NCBI RefSeq assembly: GCF_008704555.1
Contig: NZ_CP023702.1
Location: forward strand, 5,060,001 to 5,124,000
DNA length: 64,000 nucleotides
Origin: Streptomyces nitrosporeus
Lineage (GTDB): Bacteria > Actinomycetota > Actinomycetes > Streptomycetales > Streptomycetaceae
Direction: 5' to 3'
The notes below the pieces were generated by a model. It had not been told where the DNA came from. It did no database searches and saw only the letters and a program-made list of their open reading frames with translations. The position numbers were made by a program, and so were the translations under genes. This document shows positions 34,210 to 42,369 of this stretch, piece after piece; position 1 is the stretch's first letter, and every line of letters starts with the position of its first letter.

Positions 34210-35072
34210 ATGAGTCGAGCCGTGGTCTTGCGTTTGACGATCTTGGTCGGCAGGGTGTGCGGGGTGCGTGCTGATCTTGTTCCTGACGACCTGTGGGAGC
34301 GGGTGGCCCCGCTGCTGCCGCCTGCTCCGGAACGGCGCCGCCGGTATCCCGGCCGGCTTCGCGTTCCAGACCGGGCGGCACTTGCTGGCGTCCTGTACGT
34401 GCTGCGGACCGGTGTCGCCTGGCGCGACGTTCCTGCGGAGACCGTGGGCTGCTCCGGGGTGACGGCCTGGCGCCGGCTACGGGACTGGACCGAGGCCGGC
34501 GTCTGGCCACGCCTGCACGCTGCCCTGCTGACCGAGCTGCGCCGCGCCGACCTGCTGGACCTGGACGACTGCGCGGTGGACGGGTCGCACGTCCGGGCCC
34601 TCAAAGGGGGGATCGTGTCGGCCCCTCGCCCGTCGACCGCGCCCGCCCCGGCTCCAAGCACCACGTGATCGTCGACCGGCACGGAACCCCGCTCGCCGTC
34701 ACCCTCACCGGCGGCAACCGGCACGACGTCACCCAGCTCCTGCCACTGCTCGACGCCGTCCCGCCGATCCGGGGCCTGCGAGGACGCCCCCGCCGCAAAC
34801 CCCGGCGGCTGTACGCCGACCGAGGCTACGACTTCGACAAGTACCGCCGCCTGCTGTGGAAGCGAGGCATCAAACCGCTGATCGCCCGGCGCGGCGTCGC
34901 CCACGGCTCCGGACTGGGCCAGGTCCGCTGGGTGGTCGAGCGCACCTTCGCCTGGCTGCACCAGTTCAAACGGCTCCGCATCCGCTACGAGCGCCGAGCT
35001 GACCTTCACCACGGCCTGCTCGAGCTTGCTTGCAGCATCATCTGCCTGCGGAAACTTCGACTGCAGACCTGA
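34210..35072 (+). CDS. IS5-family transposase (two frames, -1 frameshift)
   Basis: Frame 1 (34210-34668) contains ADLVPDDLWERVAPLLPPAP and CAVDGSHVRALK with the first Asp. Frame 2 (to 35072) contains GDRVGPSPVDRARPGSKHHV, LYADRGYDFDKYRR (second Asp) and WVVERTFAWLHQFKRLRIRYE (Glu). The frames overlap at an A3G6 run (34603-34611), and a -1 slip joins them. Motifs are complete, so mobility is possible. The exact N-terminal start is uncertain (ATG 34210 or a downstream GTG). Confidence 0.85.
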
Positions 35073-35267
35073 GCAGGTTCAGCGGAAATCACTAATTGAA
35101 CATATTCAAAACGTGTGGAAGGCTGGCTCCGGCCGTGCTCGGCTCTTCCCGCAGAAGCGGCTACCGGGCGTAAGCAGCGAGCAGTCTCGAACGGGCAGGG
35201 CGGCATGGACTCGGCAAGCAGGAATCTGGCCCCAAACCAAGAGGGCCGAGGCAGCCGGTCCACGCTG

Positions 35268-35762
35268 ATGCCAGACGGCTGGATGCGTCGCCCTCTCATC
35301 AGGCCCTTCGGACAGTTGGCCACGGTCCTCGGATTTCTGCTTCTTGCGTGCACAGCATGCGCTGGAGCCGGCGGCGATGCCGCCGTGATCCAGCAGGCCG
35401 AGCTCGTCGGGGACTGGAGTAACGCCAACGGCGCCAAAGTGCATGTGTCAGCTGGACATAACTTCTCGGCAAGTGGAACTAAGCATGCCGTCCCCGACTA
35501 CGAGTGCCCTACGGAAACAGCTGGTACGTGGCGGTTCTGGGCACAGGGCGGCCCGCCGTCGAGCTTCGTAGCCTCGGACTCGGCGACCGAAGGAGAGTCG
35601 TTCGTCGTGTCGGTGAACGCTGACAGTTCGGCCAGCTGGTGCGACCTCCAAGGTCAGGTCCAGCGTGATGACCAAGGCTTCAGCATCTGTCTTGTCCTGG
35701 ATCTTGACCAGTCCTGCACTGCAGATGAGCTCCTCCGCAAGGACTCGACGCGATCCCGGTAA
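35268..35762 (+). CDS. Passenger gene of IS D: putative secreted lipoprotein
   Basis: About 164 aa from ATG 35268 (ATG 35283 and 35205 are alternatives). Basic RRPLIRPF, hydrophobic GQLATVLGFLLLA, then a lipobox-like LLAC/TAC. The mature part starts AELVGDWSNANGAKVHVSAG and contains YECPTETAGTWRFWA, WCDLQGQVQRDDQGFSICLVLDLDQSC, an all-beta-looking domain with about four Cys. It recalls small Streptomyces lipoproteins that begin VGTWxxxxGxxLxLxxDGxF. GC content is visibly lower than in neighbouring genes. It lies between the transposase and the right inverted repeat, so it moves with the element. Confidence 0.6.
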   Translation: MPDGWMRRPLIRPFGQLATVLGFLLLACTACAGAGGDAAVIQQAELVGDWSNANGAKVHVSAGHNFSASGTKHAVPDYECPTETAGTWRFWAQGGPPSSFVASDSATEGESFVVSVNADSSASWCDLQGQVQRDDQGFSICLVLDLDQSCTADELLRKDSTRSR

Positions 35763-35834
35763 GCGTGAGTGCAGCCCGATCCGACGCGCCAATGAGCAGG
35801 GTCGCATGTCGCCATTCTGAAACGATCAGTTAGT

Positions 35835-36325
35835 GACGGAGGTTCGCTGGAGGTGCACCTCGACGGAGGTCGCGTCGTCGGGGTGACTGCCTTCGGTGGG
35901 TCGGTGATCGATCACTTTGTAGGATCGAGCGCCAAGGCGGAACGGAGGGCCGGCGCGTGGTTGGGACTCGCGCGTACAGAGGGCCCCTCATCGGCCGTCG
36001 CTACCGCGCAGACCCGCTGGACACGATGCCCGGGCGCTGACGCGGCTCTCGTTCTGTGTGCTGTCGTAGCGGCGGCAGGCGGGGCCTGGATGGCTTTCAC
36101 CGGCGCCTGAGGCATCCGGCCCGCTGACGAGCATCCCGCGTGAGAGAGTTCACCGGTGCTTCCCCCGGTGCCCGACGGTGCCGGACTCGCGCCGCTGGGC
36201 TTCCAGAACGGCGCACCAGCGTGAATGGTCCCGGCCGGGGTGGCATACGGGCCGGGCTTTCGTGGCCTCCACGCGCCCGAGCCCGGTTTTCTATCCAAAA
36301 CGCGCGTTGTTCTTAGAATGGGCGG
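35835..36325. other. 490-bp region between IS D and the Cys-rich regulator gene
   Basis: No gene is supported. A frame at 35853-36110 ends in a hydrophobic LVLCAVVAAAGGAWMAFTGA but lacks a ribosome site and family features. The last 60 bp (TTTTCTATCCAAAACGCG, then GTTGTTCTTAGAATGGG) are AT-rich and contain TTCTTAGAA, a probable promoter/operator for the gene at 36326; a related TTCTAAAAACAA precedes 37042. Confidence 0.4.
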
Positions 36326-37009
36326 GTGGAGGACATCGAGACGATCGCGGTGCTGCAGGACCCGGTGCGGCGCCGCCTGTACGAGTACGTGGCGGCCCAG
36401 GGCCGGGAGGTCGGCCGTAACGAGGTCGCCGAGGCGGCGGGGGTGTCGCGCACGCTCGCCGCGCACCACCTGGACCGGCTGACCGAGGCCGGACTGCTGG
36501 TGAGCGGCAGCCGCAGGCTGACGGGGCGGTCGGGGCCGGGGGCGGGCCGCCCCGCCAAGGTGTACACGCGGGCGCGGGCCGAGTGGTCGGTGTCCCTGCC
36601 CGCGCGTGACTACCGCACCGCCGCCGAACTGCTCGCCGAGGCCGCCGAGGAGGCCGGGCTGGACGCCGGGCTCTGCGCGGCGGCGCGCCGTCGGGGCGAG
36701 GTGCTGCGGGGGGAGGCCGGGCCCTGCGGCAGCCTGGGCGAGGTCATGGGGGTGCTGGCCGCCCGCGGTTACGAACCGCACCTGGAGGAGAAAGCCGGAG
36801 CGGAAGCGGGGGAGGGCGCGCGTGCCGTCCGTATGCGCAACTGTCCCTTCGACGTCGTCGCCGAACGCTTCCCCCCGCTCGTCTGCGGCATGAACCTCGC
36901 ACTTCTGGAGGGGCTGCTCGGCGCGGACGGGTCCCTCCGCGCCCGGATGGACGCCCGGCCGGGGGAGTGCTGTGTCGTGGTCGAAGATTCTAAAAACAAT
37001 ACTGATTGA
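36326..37009 (+). CDS. ArsR/SufR-like winged-helix regulator with Cys motifs
   Basis: 227 aa from GTG 36326. The winged helix is ETIAVLQDPVRRRLYEYVAAQGREVGRNEVAEAAGVSRTLAAHHLDRLTEAGLL (~4-58), then SGPGAGRPAKVYTRA. The C-terminal half has MRNCPFDVVAERFPPLVCGMN and PGECCVVVED. This Cys spacing is seen in SufR-like COG2345 regulators that hold an Fe-S cluster, so redox or iron sensing is possible (inference). It is 33 bp upstream of a DUF3291 gene on the same strand, with a TTGACA overlapping its own stop. Confidence 0.85.
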   Translation: MEDIETIAVLQDPVRRRLYEYVAAQGREVGRNEVAEAAGVSRTLAAHHLDRLTEAGLLVSGSRRLTGRSGPGAGRPAKVYTRARAEWSVSLPARDYRTAAELLAEAAEEAGLDAGLCAAARRRGEVLRGEAGPCGSLGEVMGVLAARGYEPHLEEKAGAEAGEGARAVRMRNCPFDVVAERFPPLVCGMNLALLEGLLGADGSLRARMDARPGECCVVVEDSKNNTD

Positions 37010-37041
37010 CATAGAAAAGCGGGCCGTGCTGGGATGTGGTC

Positions 37042-37617
37042 ATGACCGCACCCCGGCCGACCGCCCATCTCGCCGAACTCAACATCGCCACCCTCAGCTA
37101 CCCCCTCGACGACCCGCGCGTGGCGCCGTTCGTCGAGGCGCTCGACCCCGTCAACGCCGCCGCGGACGGCACGCCCGGCTTCGTGTGGCGGCTGGTGGAC
37201 GAGAGCGGGGGTGACGCCACCGGCCTGCGCCCGGCGGGCGAGAACGTCATCGTCAACCTGTCGGTGTGGGAGACCCAGGAAGCCCTGTGGGACTTCACCT
37301 ACCGCAGCGGGCACCTGGAAGTGATGCGGCGACGGCGCGAATGGTTCGAACGGCACGTCAGGGCGCACCTGGTGCTCTGGTGGGTCCCCGCCGGCCACAT
37401 CCCGACCGTGGAGGAGGCCCTGGAACGGCTGGCGGACCTCCAGGCGCACGGGCCCTCGCCCCGGGCCTTCACCTTCGCCTCGTCCTACACCGCCGCCGAA
37501 GCCGCCCCGTACCTCCCGGACTCCCCGCACCCCTCGGACTCCCCGAGTACTCCGTGCCTCCCGGACTCCCCGGACTCCCCGGACTCCCCGGGCCTTCCGG
37601 CCGCGCGGCCCGTGTGA
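37042..37617 (+). CDS. DUF3291-family protein with PDSP repeat tail
   Basis: 191 aa. The core (residues 5-150) matches DUF3291 by HLAELNIATLSYPLDDPRVAPFVEALDPVNAAADGTPGFVWRL, ENVIVNLSVWETQEALWDFTY, HLVLWWVPAGHIPTVEEALERL. This ferredoxin-like alpha/beta fold is related to ABM monooxygenase-like domains. The last 35 residues are a low-complexity tail with PDSP/DSP repeats (YLPDSPHPSDSPSTP, LPDSPDSPDSPG), encoded by GGACTCCCC repeats. ATG 37042 is preferred. It is probably controlled by the upstream Cys-rich regulator. Confidence 0.83.
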   Translation: MTAPRPTAHLAELNIATLSYPLDDPRVAPFVEALDPVNAAADGTPGFVWRLVDESGGDATGLRPAGENVIVNLSVWETQEALWDFTYRSGHLEVMRRRREWFERHVRAHLVLWWVPAGHIPTVEEALERLADLQAHGPSPRAFTFASSYTAAEAAPYLPDSPHPSDSPSTPCLPDSPDSPDSPGLPAARPV

Positions 37618-37720
37618 CCCGCCCGGGGTGCCCGGCGAGGGCGGGCCGGATGCCGGACGAGGGGGCGGAGGCGGCGGCCCGGCTTCGCCGGCCGTCATCG
37701 GCATGGCGAACCTCTTCTCT

Positions 37721-37762
37721 CCGTGACGCACCGGCACCAGGAACGGCACCGGTGCGTCACGG
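37721..37762. terminator. Perfect 14-bp-stem hairpin between DUF3291 and recD2
   Basis: CCGTGACGCACCGG (37721-37734) pairs fully with CCGGTGCGTCACGG (37749-37762) across a 14-nt loop, and is followed by GGGG. It ends 43 bp before the recD2 start and lies about 100 bp after the DUF3291 stop. Confidence 0.75.
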
Positions 37763-37804
37763 GGGCTTCCCGTGCTGTCGTACCCGCCCGGTACGGTCGG
37801 TCCC

Positions 37805-40060
37805 ATGTCCAACACCGCCGTGCTCGAAGGCGTCCTGGAGCGGATCACCTACGCCAACGAGGAGAACGGGTACACGGTCGCCCGGGTCGACACCGGGCGG
37901 GGGAGCAACGACCTGCTCACCGTCGTCGGTTCCCTGCTGGGCGCGCAGCCCGGGGAGTCGCTGCGGATGGAGGGGCGCTGGACCTCGCACCCGCAGTTCG
38001 GCAAGCAGTTCCAGGTGGACAACTACACCACCGTCCTCCCCGCCACGATCCAGGGCATCCGCCGCTATCTCGGCTCCGGGCTGATCAAGGGCATCGGCCC
38101 GGTCATGGCCGACCGGATCACCACCCACTTCGGTGTCGACACCCTGGACATCATCGAGCAGCAGCCGAAGCGGCTGGTGGAGGTGCCGGGTCTCGGACCG
38201 AAGCGCACGAAGATGATCGCGGCGGCCTGGGAGGAGCAGAAGGCGATCAAGGAGGTCATGGTCTTCCTCCAGAGCGTCGGCGTCTCGACCTCCATCGCCG
38301 TCCGCATCTACAAGAAGTACGAGGACGCGTCGATCTCCGTCGTGAAGAACCAGCCCTACCGGCTGGCCGCCGACGTCTGGGGCATCGGCTTCCTCACCGC
38401 CGACCGCATCGCCCAGGCTGTCGGTATCCCGCACGACAGCCCGGAGCGGGTCAAGGCCGGCCTGCAGTACGCACTGTCGCAGTCCACCGACCAGGGGCAC
38501 TGCTTCCTGCCCGAGGAACGCCTGATCGCCGACGGGGTGAAGCTCCTCCAGGTCGACACGGGCCTGGTCATCGACTGTCTGGCCGAGCTGGCCCAGGACC
38601 CCGAGGGCGTCGTACGCGAGAAGGTGCCCGGACCCGAGGGCGGTGAACTGGTCACCGCCGTCTACCTGGTGCCCTTCCACCGTGCCGAACTCTCCCTCGC
38701 CGCCCAGGTGCAGCGGCTGCTGCGTACCCCGGAGGACCGGATGCCGGCCTTCCAGGACGTCGACTGGGAGAAGGCGCTGGGCTGGCTCGCGCGGCGTACG
38801 GGGTCCACCCTCGCCCCCGAACAGGAGGCCGCCGTACGGCTCGCGCTCAGCCGGAAGGTCGCCGTCCTGACCGGCGGGCCGGGCTGCGGGAAGTCGTTCA
38901 CCGTACGCTCCGTGGTCGAGCTGGCCCGTGCGAAGAACGCCAAGGTGGTGCTGGCGGCCCCCACCGGCCGTGCCGCGAAGCGCCTCTCGGAACTGACCGG
39001 CGCCGAGGCGTCCACCGTGCACCGGCTGCTGGAGCTGAAACCGGGCGGGGACGCGGCCTACGACCGTGAACGCCCGCTCGACGCGGACCTGGTGGTCGTC
39101 GACGAGGCGTCCATGCTCGACCTGCTGCTCGCCAACAAACTCATCAAGGCGGTGGCACCCGGTGCCCACCTCCTCCTGGTGGGGGATGTGGACCAACTGC
39201 CCTCGGTCGGGGCGGGGGAGGTGCTGCGCGACCTGCTCGCGGACGGCGGACCCGTCCCGGCGGTGCGGCTGACCACGATCTTCCGCCAGGCCCAGCAGTC
39301 CGGAGTCGTCACCAACGCCCACCGGATCAACTCCGGCACCCCGCCCCTGACCCAGGGCCTCGACGACTTCTTCCTCTTCGTGGAGGACGAGACGGAGGAC
39401 GCCGGGGTGCTCGCCGTGGACGTCGCCGCCCGCCGCATCCCCGCCAGGTTCGGCCTCGACCCGCGCCGTGACGTCCAGGTCCTCGCCCCGATGCACCGGG
39501 GCCCGGCGGGCGCCGGCCATCTGAACGGGCTGCTCCAGCAGGTCATCACCCCGGGCCGCCCGGACCTGCCCGAGAAGCGGTTCGGCGGCCGGGTGTTCCG
39601 GGTCGGCGACAAGGTCACCCAGATCCGGAACAACTACGAGAAGGGCGAGAACGGCGTCTTCAACGGCACGGTCGGCGTCGTCACCGCCCTCGACCCGGAC
39701 GAACAGCGCCTCACGGTCCGTACCGACGAGGACGAGGAGATCGGCTACGACTTCGACGAACTCGACGAACTGGCCCACGCCTACGCCATGACCATCCACC
39801 GGTCCCAGGGCAGCGAGTACCCGGCGGTCGTCATCCCCGTCACCACCAGCGCCTGGATGATGCTCCAGCGGAACCTGCTGTACACGGCGGTGACCAGGGC
39901 GAAGAAGCTGGTCGTCCTGGTCGGCTCCCGTAAGGCCATCGGACAGGCGGTCCGCACCGTTTCCGCAGGCAGACGCTGTACGGGGCTGGCCTTCCGGCTG
40001 AGCGGAGGAGCCGGCGGAGAGCCCCGGGAAGCGGCCCCGGAGACCTCCCGGGAAAAATGA
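37805..40060 (+). CDS. recD2: RecD2-type ATP-dependent DNA helicase
   Basis: 751 aa, SF1B 5'-3' helicase of the RecBC-independent type. Residues 1-340 form the N-terminal region that distinguishes RecD2 from RecD: an OB-like start, then HhH-type segments YLGSGLIKGIGPVMADRIT and LVEVPGLGPKRTKMIAAAWEE. Walker A LTGGPGCGKSFTVRSV lies near 352-367, Walker B LVVVDEASMLD near 428, then GDVDQLPSVGAGEVLRDL, TTIFRQAQQSG, and motif VI in ARKVHRSQG-like HAYAMTIHRSQGSEYP...NLLYTAVTRAKKLVVLVG. ATG 37805 (MSNTAVLEG) is chosen over an upstream ATG in the hairpin region. It is adjacent to citrate synthase, a layout conserved in streptomycetes. Confidence 0.95.
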   Translation: MSNTAVLEGVLERITYANEENGYTVARVDTGRGSNDLLTVVGSLLGAQPGESLRMEGRWTSHPQFGKQFQVDNYTTVLPATIQGIRRYLGSGLIKGIGPVMADRITTHFGVDTLDIIEQQPKRLVEVPGLGPKRTKMIAAAWEEQKAIKEVMVFLQSVGVSTSIAVRIYKKYEDASISVVKNQPYRLAADVWGIGFLTADRIAQAVGIPHDSPERVKAGLQYALSQSTDQGHCFLPEERLIADGVKLLQVDTGLVIDCLAELAQDPEGVVREKVPGPEGGELVTAVYLVPFHRAELSLAAQVQRLLRTPEDRMPAFQDVDWEKALGWLARRTGSTLAPEQEAAVRLALSRKVAVLTGGPGCGKSFTVRSVVELARAKNAKVVLAAPTGRAAKRLSELTGAEASTVHRLLELKPGGDAAYDRERPLDADLVVVDEASMLDLLLANKLIKAVAPGAHLLLVGDVDQLPSVGAGEVLRDLLADGGPVPAVRLTTIFRQAQQSGVVTNAHRINSGTPPLTQGLDDFFLFVEDETEDAGVLAVDVAARRIPARFGLDPRRDVQVLAPMHRGPAGAGHLNGLLQQVITPGRPDLPEKRFGGRVFRVGDKVTQIRNNYEKGENGVFNGTVGVVTALDPDEQRLTVRTDEDEEIGYDFDELDELAHAYAMTIHRSQGSEYPAVVIPVTTSAWMMLQRNLLYTAVTRAKKLVVLVGSRKAIGQAVRTVSAGRRCTGLAFRLSGGAGGEPREAAPETSREK

Positions 40061-40129
40061 TCGATCAAAACGGTGGGAAACATCACTACGCCCTTCCGGA
40101 ACCGGATCCGAGGGGGCAGGATGAGAAAG

Positions 40130-40158
40130 TTGACGGCACTCAGTGCCGTCGGTAGGTC
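40130..40158 (+). promoter_or_regulatory. Citrate synthase promoter with overlapping palindrome
   Basis: TTGACG (40130-40135) and TAGGTC (40153-40158), 17 bp apart, form a plausible sigma-70-type promoter. A perfect 19-bp palindrome, GACGGCACTCAGTGCCGTC (40132-40150), fills the spacer and overlaps the -35. A repressor bound there would block RNA polymerase. The start codon is 100 bp downstream. Confidence 0.55.
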
Positions 40159-40257
40159 CAATGGACGACCCCGAGTGCACTCTCCTGAGCCAAATGGGGG
40201 AGGGTGGAGACAGTCAGGGCACCTCGAAGAAGAGGCACTACGTCGGTGAGGGATGAC

Positions 40258-41547
40258 GTGAGCGACAAATCTGTAGTACTGCGGTACGGCGACGACGAGT
40301 ACACCTACCCGGTGATCAACAGCACCGTCGGTGACGAGGGCTTCGACATCGGGAAGCTGCGGGCCAATACCGGCCTGGTCACGCTGGACAGCGGATACGG
40401 CAATACGGCCGCCTATAAATCCGCCATCACCTACCTCGACGGCGAGCAGGGCATCCTGCGGTACCGCGGATACCCGATCGAGCAGCTCGCCGAGAGCTCG
40501 ACGTTCCTCGAGGTCGCCTACACGCTCATCAACGGTGACCTTCCCAAGGCCGACGAGCTGTCGGCCTTCAAGGACGAGATCACCCAGCACACCCTGCTGC
40601 ACGAGGACGTCAAGCGCTTCTTCGACGGCTTCCCGCGTGACGCCCACCCGATGGCCATGCTGTCCTCGGTCGTCAGCGCGCTGTCCACCTTCTACCAGGA
40701 CAGCCACAACCCGTTCGACGAGGAGCAGCGCCACCTCTCGACGATCCGGCTGCTCGCCAAGCTGCCGACGATCGCCGCGTACGCGTACAAGAAGTCGATC
40801 GGTCACCCGTTCGTCTACCCGCGCAACGACCTGAGCTACGTCGAGAACTTCCTGCGGATGACCTTCTCGGTCCCGGCCCAGGAGTACGTGCCGGACCCGA
40901 TCGTTGTCTCGGCGCTCGAGAAGCTGCTCATCCTGCACGCGGACCACGAGCAGAACTGCTCGACCTCCACGGTGCGTCTGGTCGGCTCCTCCCAGGCCAA
41001 CATGTTCGCCTCCATCTCCGCCGGTATCTCCGCGCTGTGGGGCCCGCTGCACGGCGGCGCCAACCAGTCGGTGCTGGAGATGCTGGAAGGCATCCAGGCC
41101 AACGGCGGCGACGTCGACTCCTTCATCCAGAAGGTGAAGAACAAGGAGGACGGCGTCCGCCTGATGGGCTTCGGCCACCGGGTGTACAAGTCCTTCGACC
41201 CGCGCGCCAAGATCATCAAGGCTGCCGCGCACGACGTGCTGTCCTCGCTCGGCAAGTCCGACGAACTGCTGGACATCGCGCTCAAGCTGGAGGAGCACGC
41301 GCTCTCCGACGAGTACTTCGTCTCGCGCAACCTCTACCCCAACGTGGACTTCTACACGGGCCTGATCTACCGGGCCATGGGCTTCCCGACCGAGATGTTC
41401 ACCGTGCTCTTCGCGCTCGGCCGCCTCCCGGGCTGGATCGCCCAGTGGCACGAGATGATCAAGGAGCCGGGTTCCCGCATCGGCCGCCCGCGCCAGATCT
41501 ACACCGGCGAGGTCCTGCGCGACTTCGTCCCCGTCGAGAGCCGCTGA
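40258..41547 (+). CDS. gltA: Citrate synthase
   Basis: 429 aa from GTG 40258 (GAGGG 5-8 nt upstream). Condenses acetyl-CoA and oxaloacetate in the TCA cycle, cytosolic. The type II, hexameric, NADH-sensitive-like form is indicated by the N-terminal beta domain YGDDEYTYPVINSTVGDEGFDIGKLR. Catalytic and binding residues: ILHADHEQNCSTSTVR (His ~228), GPLHGGANQ (His ~264), GFGHRVYKSFDPRAKI (His/Arg ~306-313) and an active-site Asp in NVDFYTG. The end IGRPRQIYTGEVLRDFVPVESR is the family's CoA-binding tail. Confidence 0.97.
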   Translation: MSDKSVVLRYGDDEYTYPVINSTVGDEGFDIGKLRANTGLVTLDSGYGNTAAYKSAITYLDGEQGILRYRGYPIEQLAESSTFLEVAYTLINGDLPKADELSAFKDEITQHTLLHEDVKRFFDGFPRDAHPMAMLSSVVSALSTFYQDSHNPFDEEQRHLSTIRLLAKLPTIAAYAYKKSIGHPFVYPRNDLSYVENFLRMTFSVPAQEYVPDPIVVSALEKLLILHADHEQNCSTSTVRLVGSSQANMFASISAGISALWGPLHGGANQSVLEMLEGIQANGGDVDSFIQKVKNKEDGVRLMGFGHRVYKSFDPRAKIIKAAAHDVLSSLGKSDELLDIALKLEEHALSDEYFVSRNLYPNVDFYTGLIYRAMGFPTEMFTVLFALGRLPGWIAQWHEMIKEPGSRIGRPRQIYTGEVLRDFVPVESR

Positions 41548-41744
41548 ACCCTCGGCGTACCGGTTCCGGTCCGACGGCACCCCTGCCGGCTCCGGCCTGA
41601 GGAACCCGTGTGACGCCTGGCGGCACCGCCGCCCACTGCCTTCGCCCCGCGTGCCGCGCTCATCCCGTCGAGCGCGGCGTCGGGGCGATTCGGCTGTCCC
41701 GAGGGCTTTTCCTGAAGGCTCCCGGGCTGTTCCAGGGGCTTTGG

Positions 41745-41837
41745 GGGCTTTCCGAGGGCTTCCGGGGCGGGCGCCGCTGCCTTCCGAGGGCTTCCGGGGG
41801 CGGGCCGCTGCCTTCCGAGGGCTTCCGGGCCGGCCGC
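41745..41837. repeat. Three tandem ~31-33-bp repeats downstream of gltA
   Basis: CTTCCGAGGGCTTCCGGGG plus CGGGC(G)CCGCTGC occurs three times with small length changes, after a diverged TTTTCCTGAAGGCTCCCGGG-type start from about 41706. They begin roughly 200 bp after the citrate synthase stop. The region is antisense-open in several frames only because of its composition. Confidence 0.7.
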
Positions 41838-42018
41838 ATTCAGAGGCCGAGTGGTCCTGACCGCGGCCGTACGGCCGATCCCTGGGGCGGACCCGTACAG
41901 CCGGGCCCGTAGCCGATCCGTGCGGCCAGCCAGCCGTACAGCCTTGCAGCCGTGCGGCGTGGCCGGGAGTGGGACAGGGGCGGCCGGGCGCCGGGCCGCC
42001 GGGCCGGAACGCGAGAAG

Positions 42019-42066
42019 CGCCCCGTTTGTCGATCCCCCCACGGGTCGACGGACGGGGCGCTTCCC
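42019..42066. terminator. Long nested hairpin in the gltA-copA gap
   Basis: GAAGCGCCCCGT pairs with ACGGGGCGCTTC, and inside it GTCGATC/GGGTCGAC form a second stem (TTGTCGATCCCCCCACGGGTCGACGG). Stem quality is far above background. It lies 470 bp after gltA and 300 bp from the copA stop. It could terminate long transcripts from both sides or be the end of an unrecognised small RNA. Confidence 0.65.
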
Positions 42067-42369
42067 ATATCCCGGAGCGGATTCCCCCCACGGGATCCGG
42101 CCGGGCGTCTGCCGGGAGCCGGAGCTCCCGTTGTTCCGGTGATGTGCCTGTTCAGTTCATCCTGCTGTGCGATCTGCCGGGGTACGTACGCACGGGAGGG
42201 CCGCTCAAAGCTCCCCGGTGCACGTGCCCCGGCCAACGCTTGCCCGGAGCGTCCCCCAAGACACTCCGTCGGACGTCCCCCAAGACATCCTTGGCATCGC
42301 ACTCTTAGACTCACCAACCCATCAGATGGTTACCCTCGAATCGGTGTGATCTAAGTCTCTTTGTGGGAA
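42067..42369. other. Intergenic stretch before copA 3' end
   Basis: No gene is supported. AACCCATCAGATGGTT (about 42316-42331) is a short imperfect inverted repeat that may end the copZ-copA transcript, whose stop is at 42370. GTCCCCCAAGACA occurs twice (42248-42292). Confidence 0.35.

Larger units (their letters stand above)
34196..35830 (+). mobile_element. IS5-family element D with passenger gene
   Basis: 1635 bp bounded by CTGRYCGTTTCAGAATG inverted repeats (34196-34212 and 35814-35830, 15 of 17 matching). TTA flanks both ends (34193-34195, 35831-35833) as a target duplication. The transposase ends at 35072, leaving about 740 bp before the right repeat; relatives normally leave under 50 bp. 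The extra stretch encodes a lipoprotein-like protein. Confidence 0.8.

Noticed and set aside
35853..36110. 85-codon frame with a hydrophobic end after IS D
   Set aside because: No ribosome site and no family resemblance; left as unassigned intergenic DNA.
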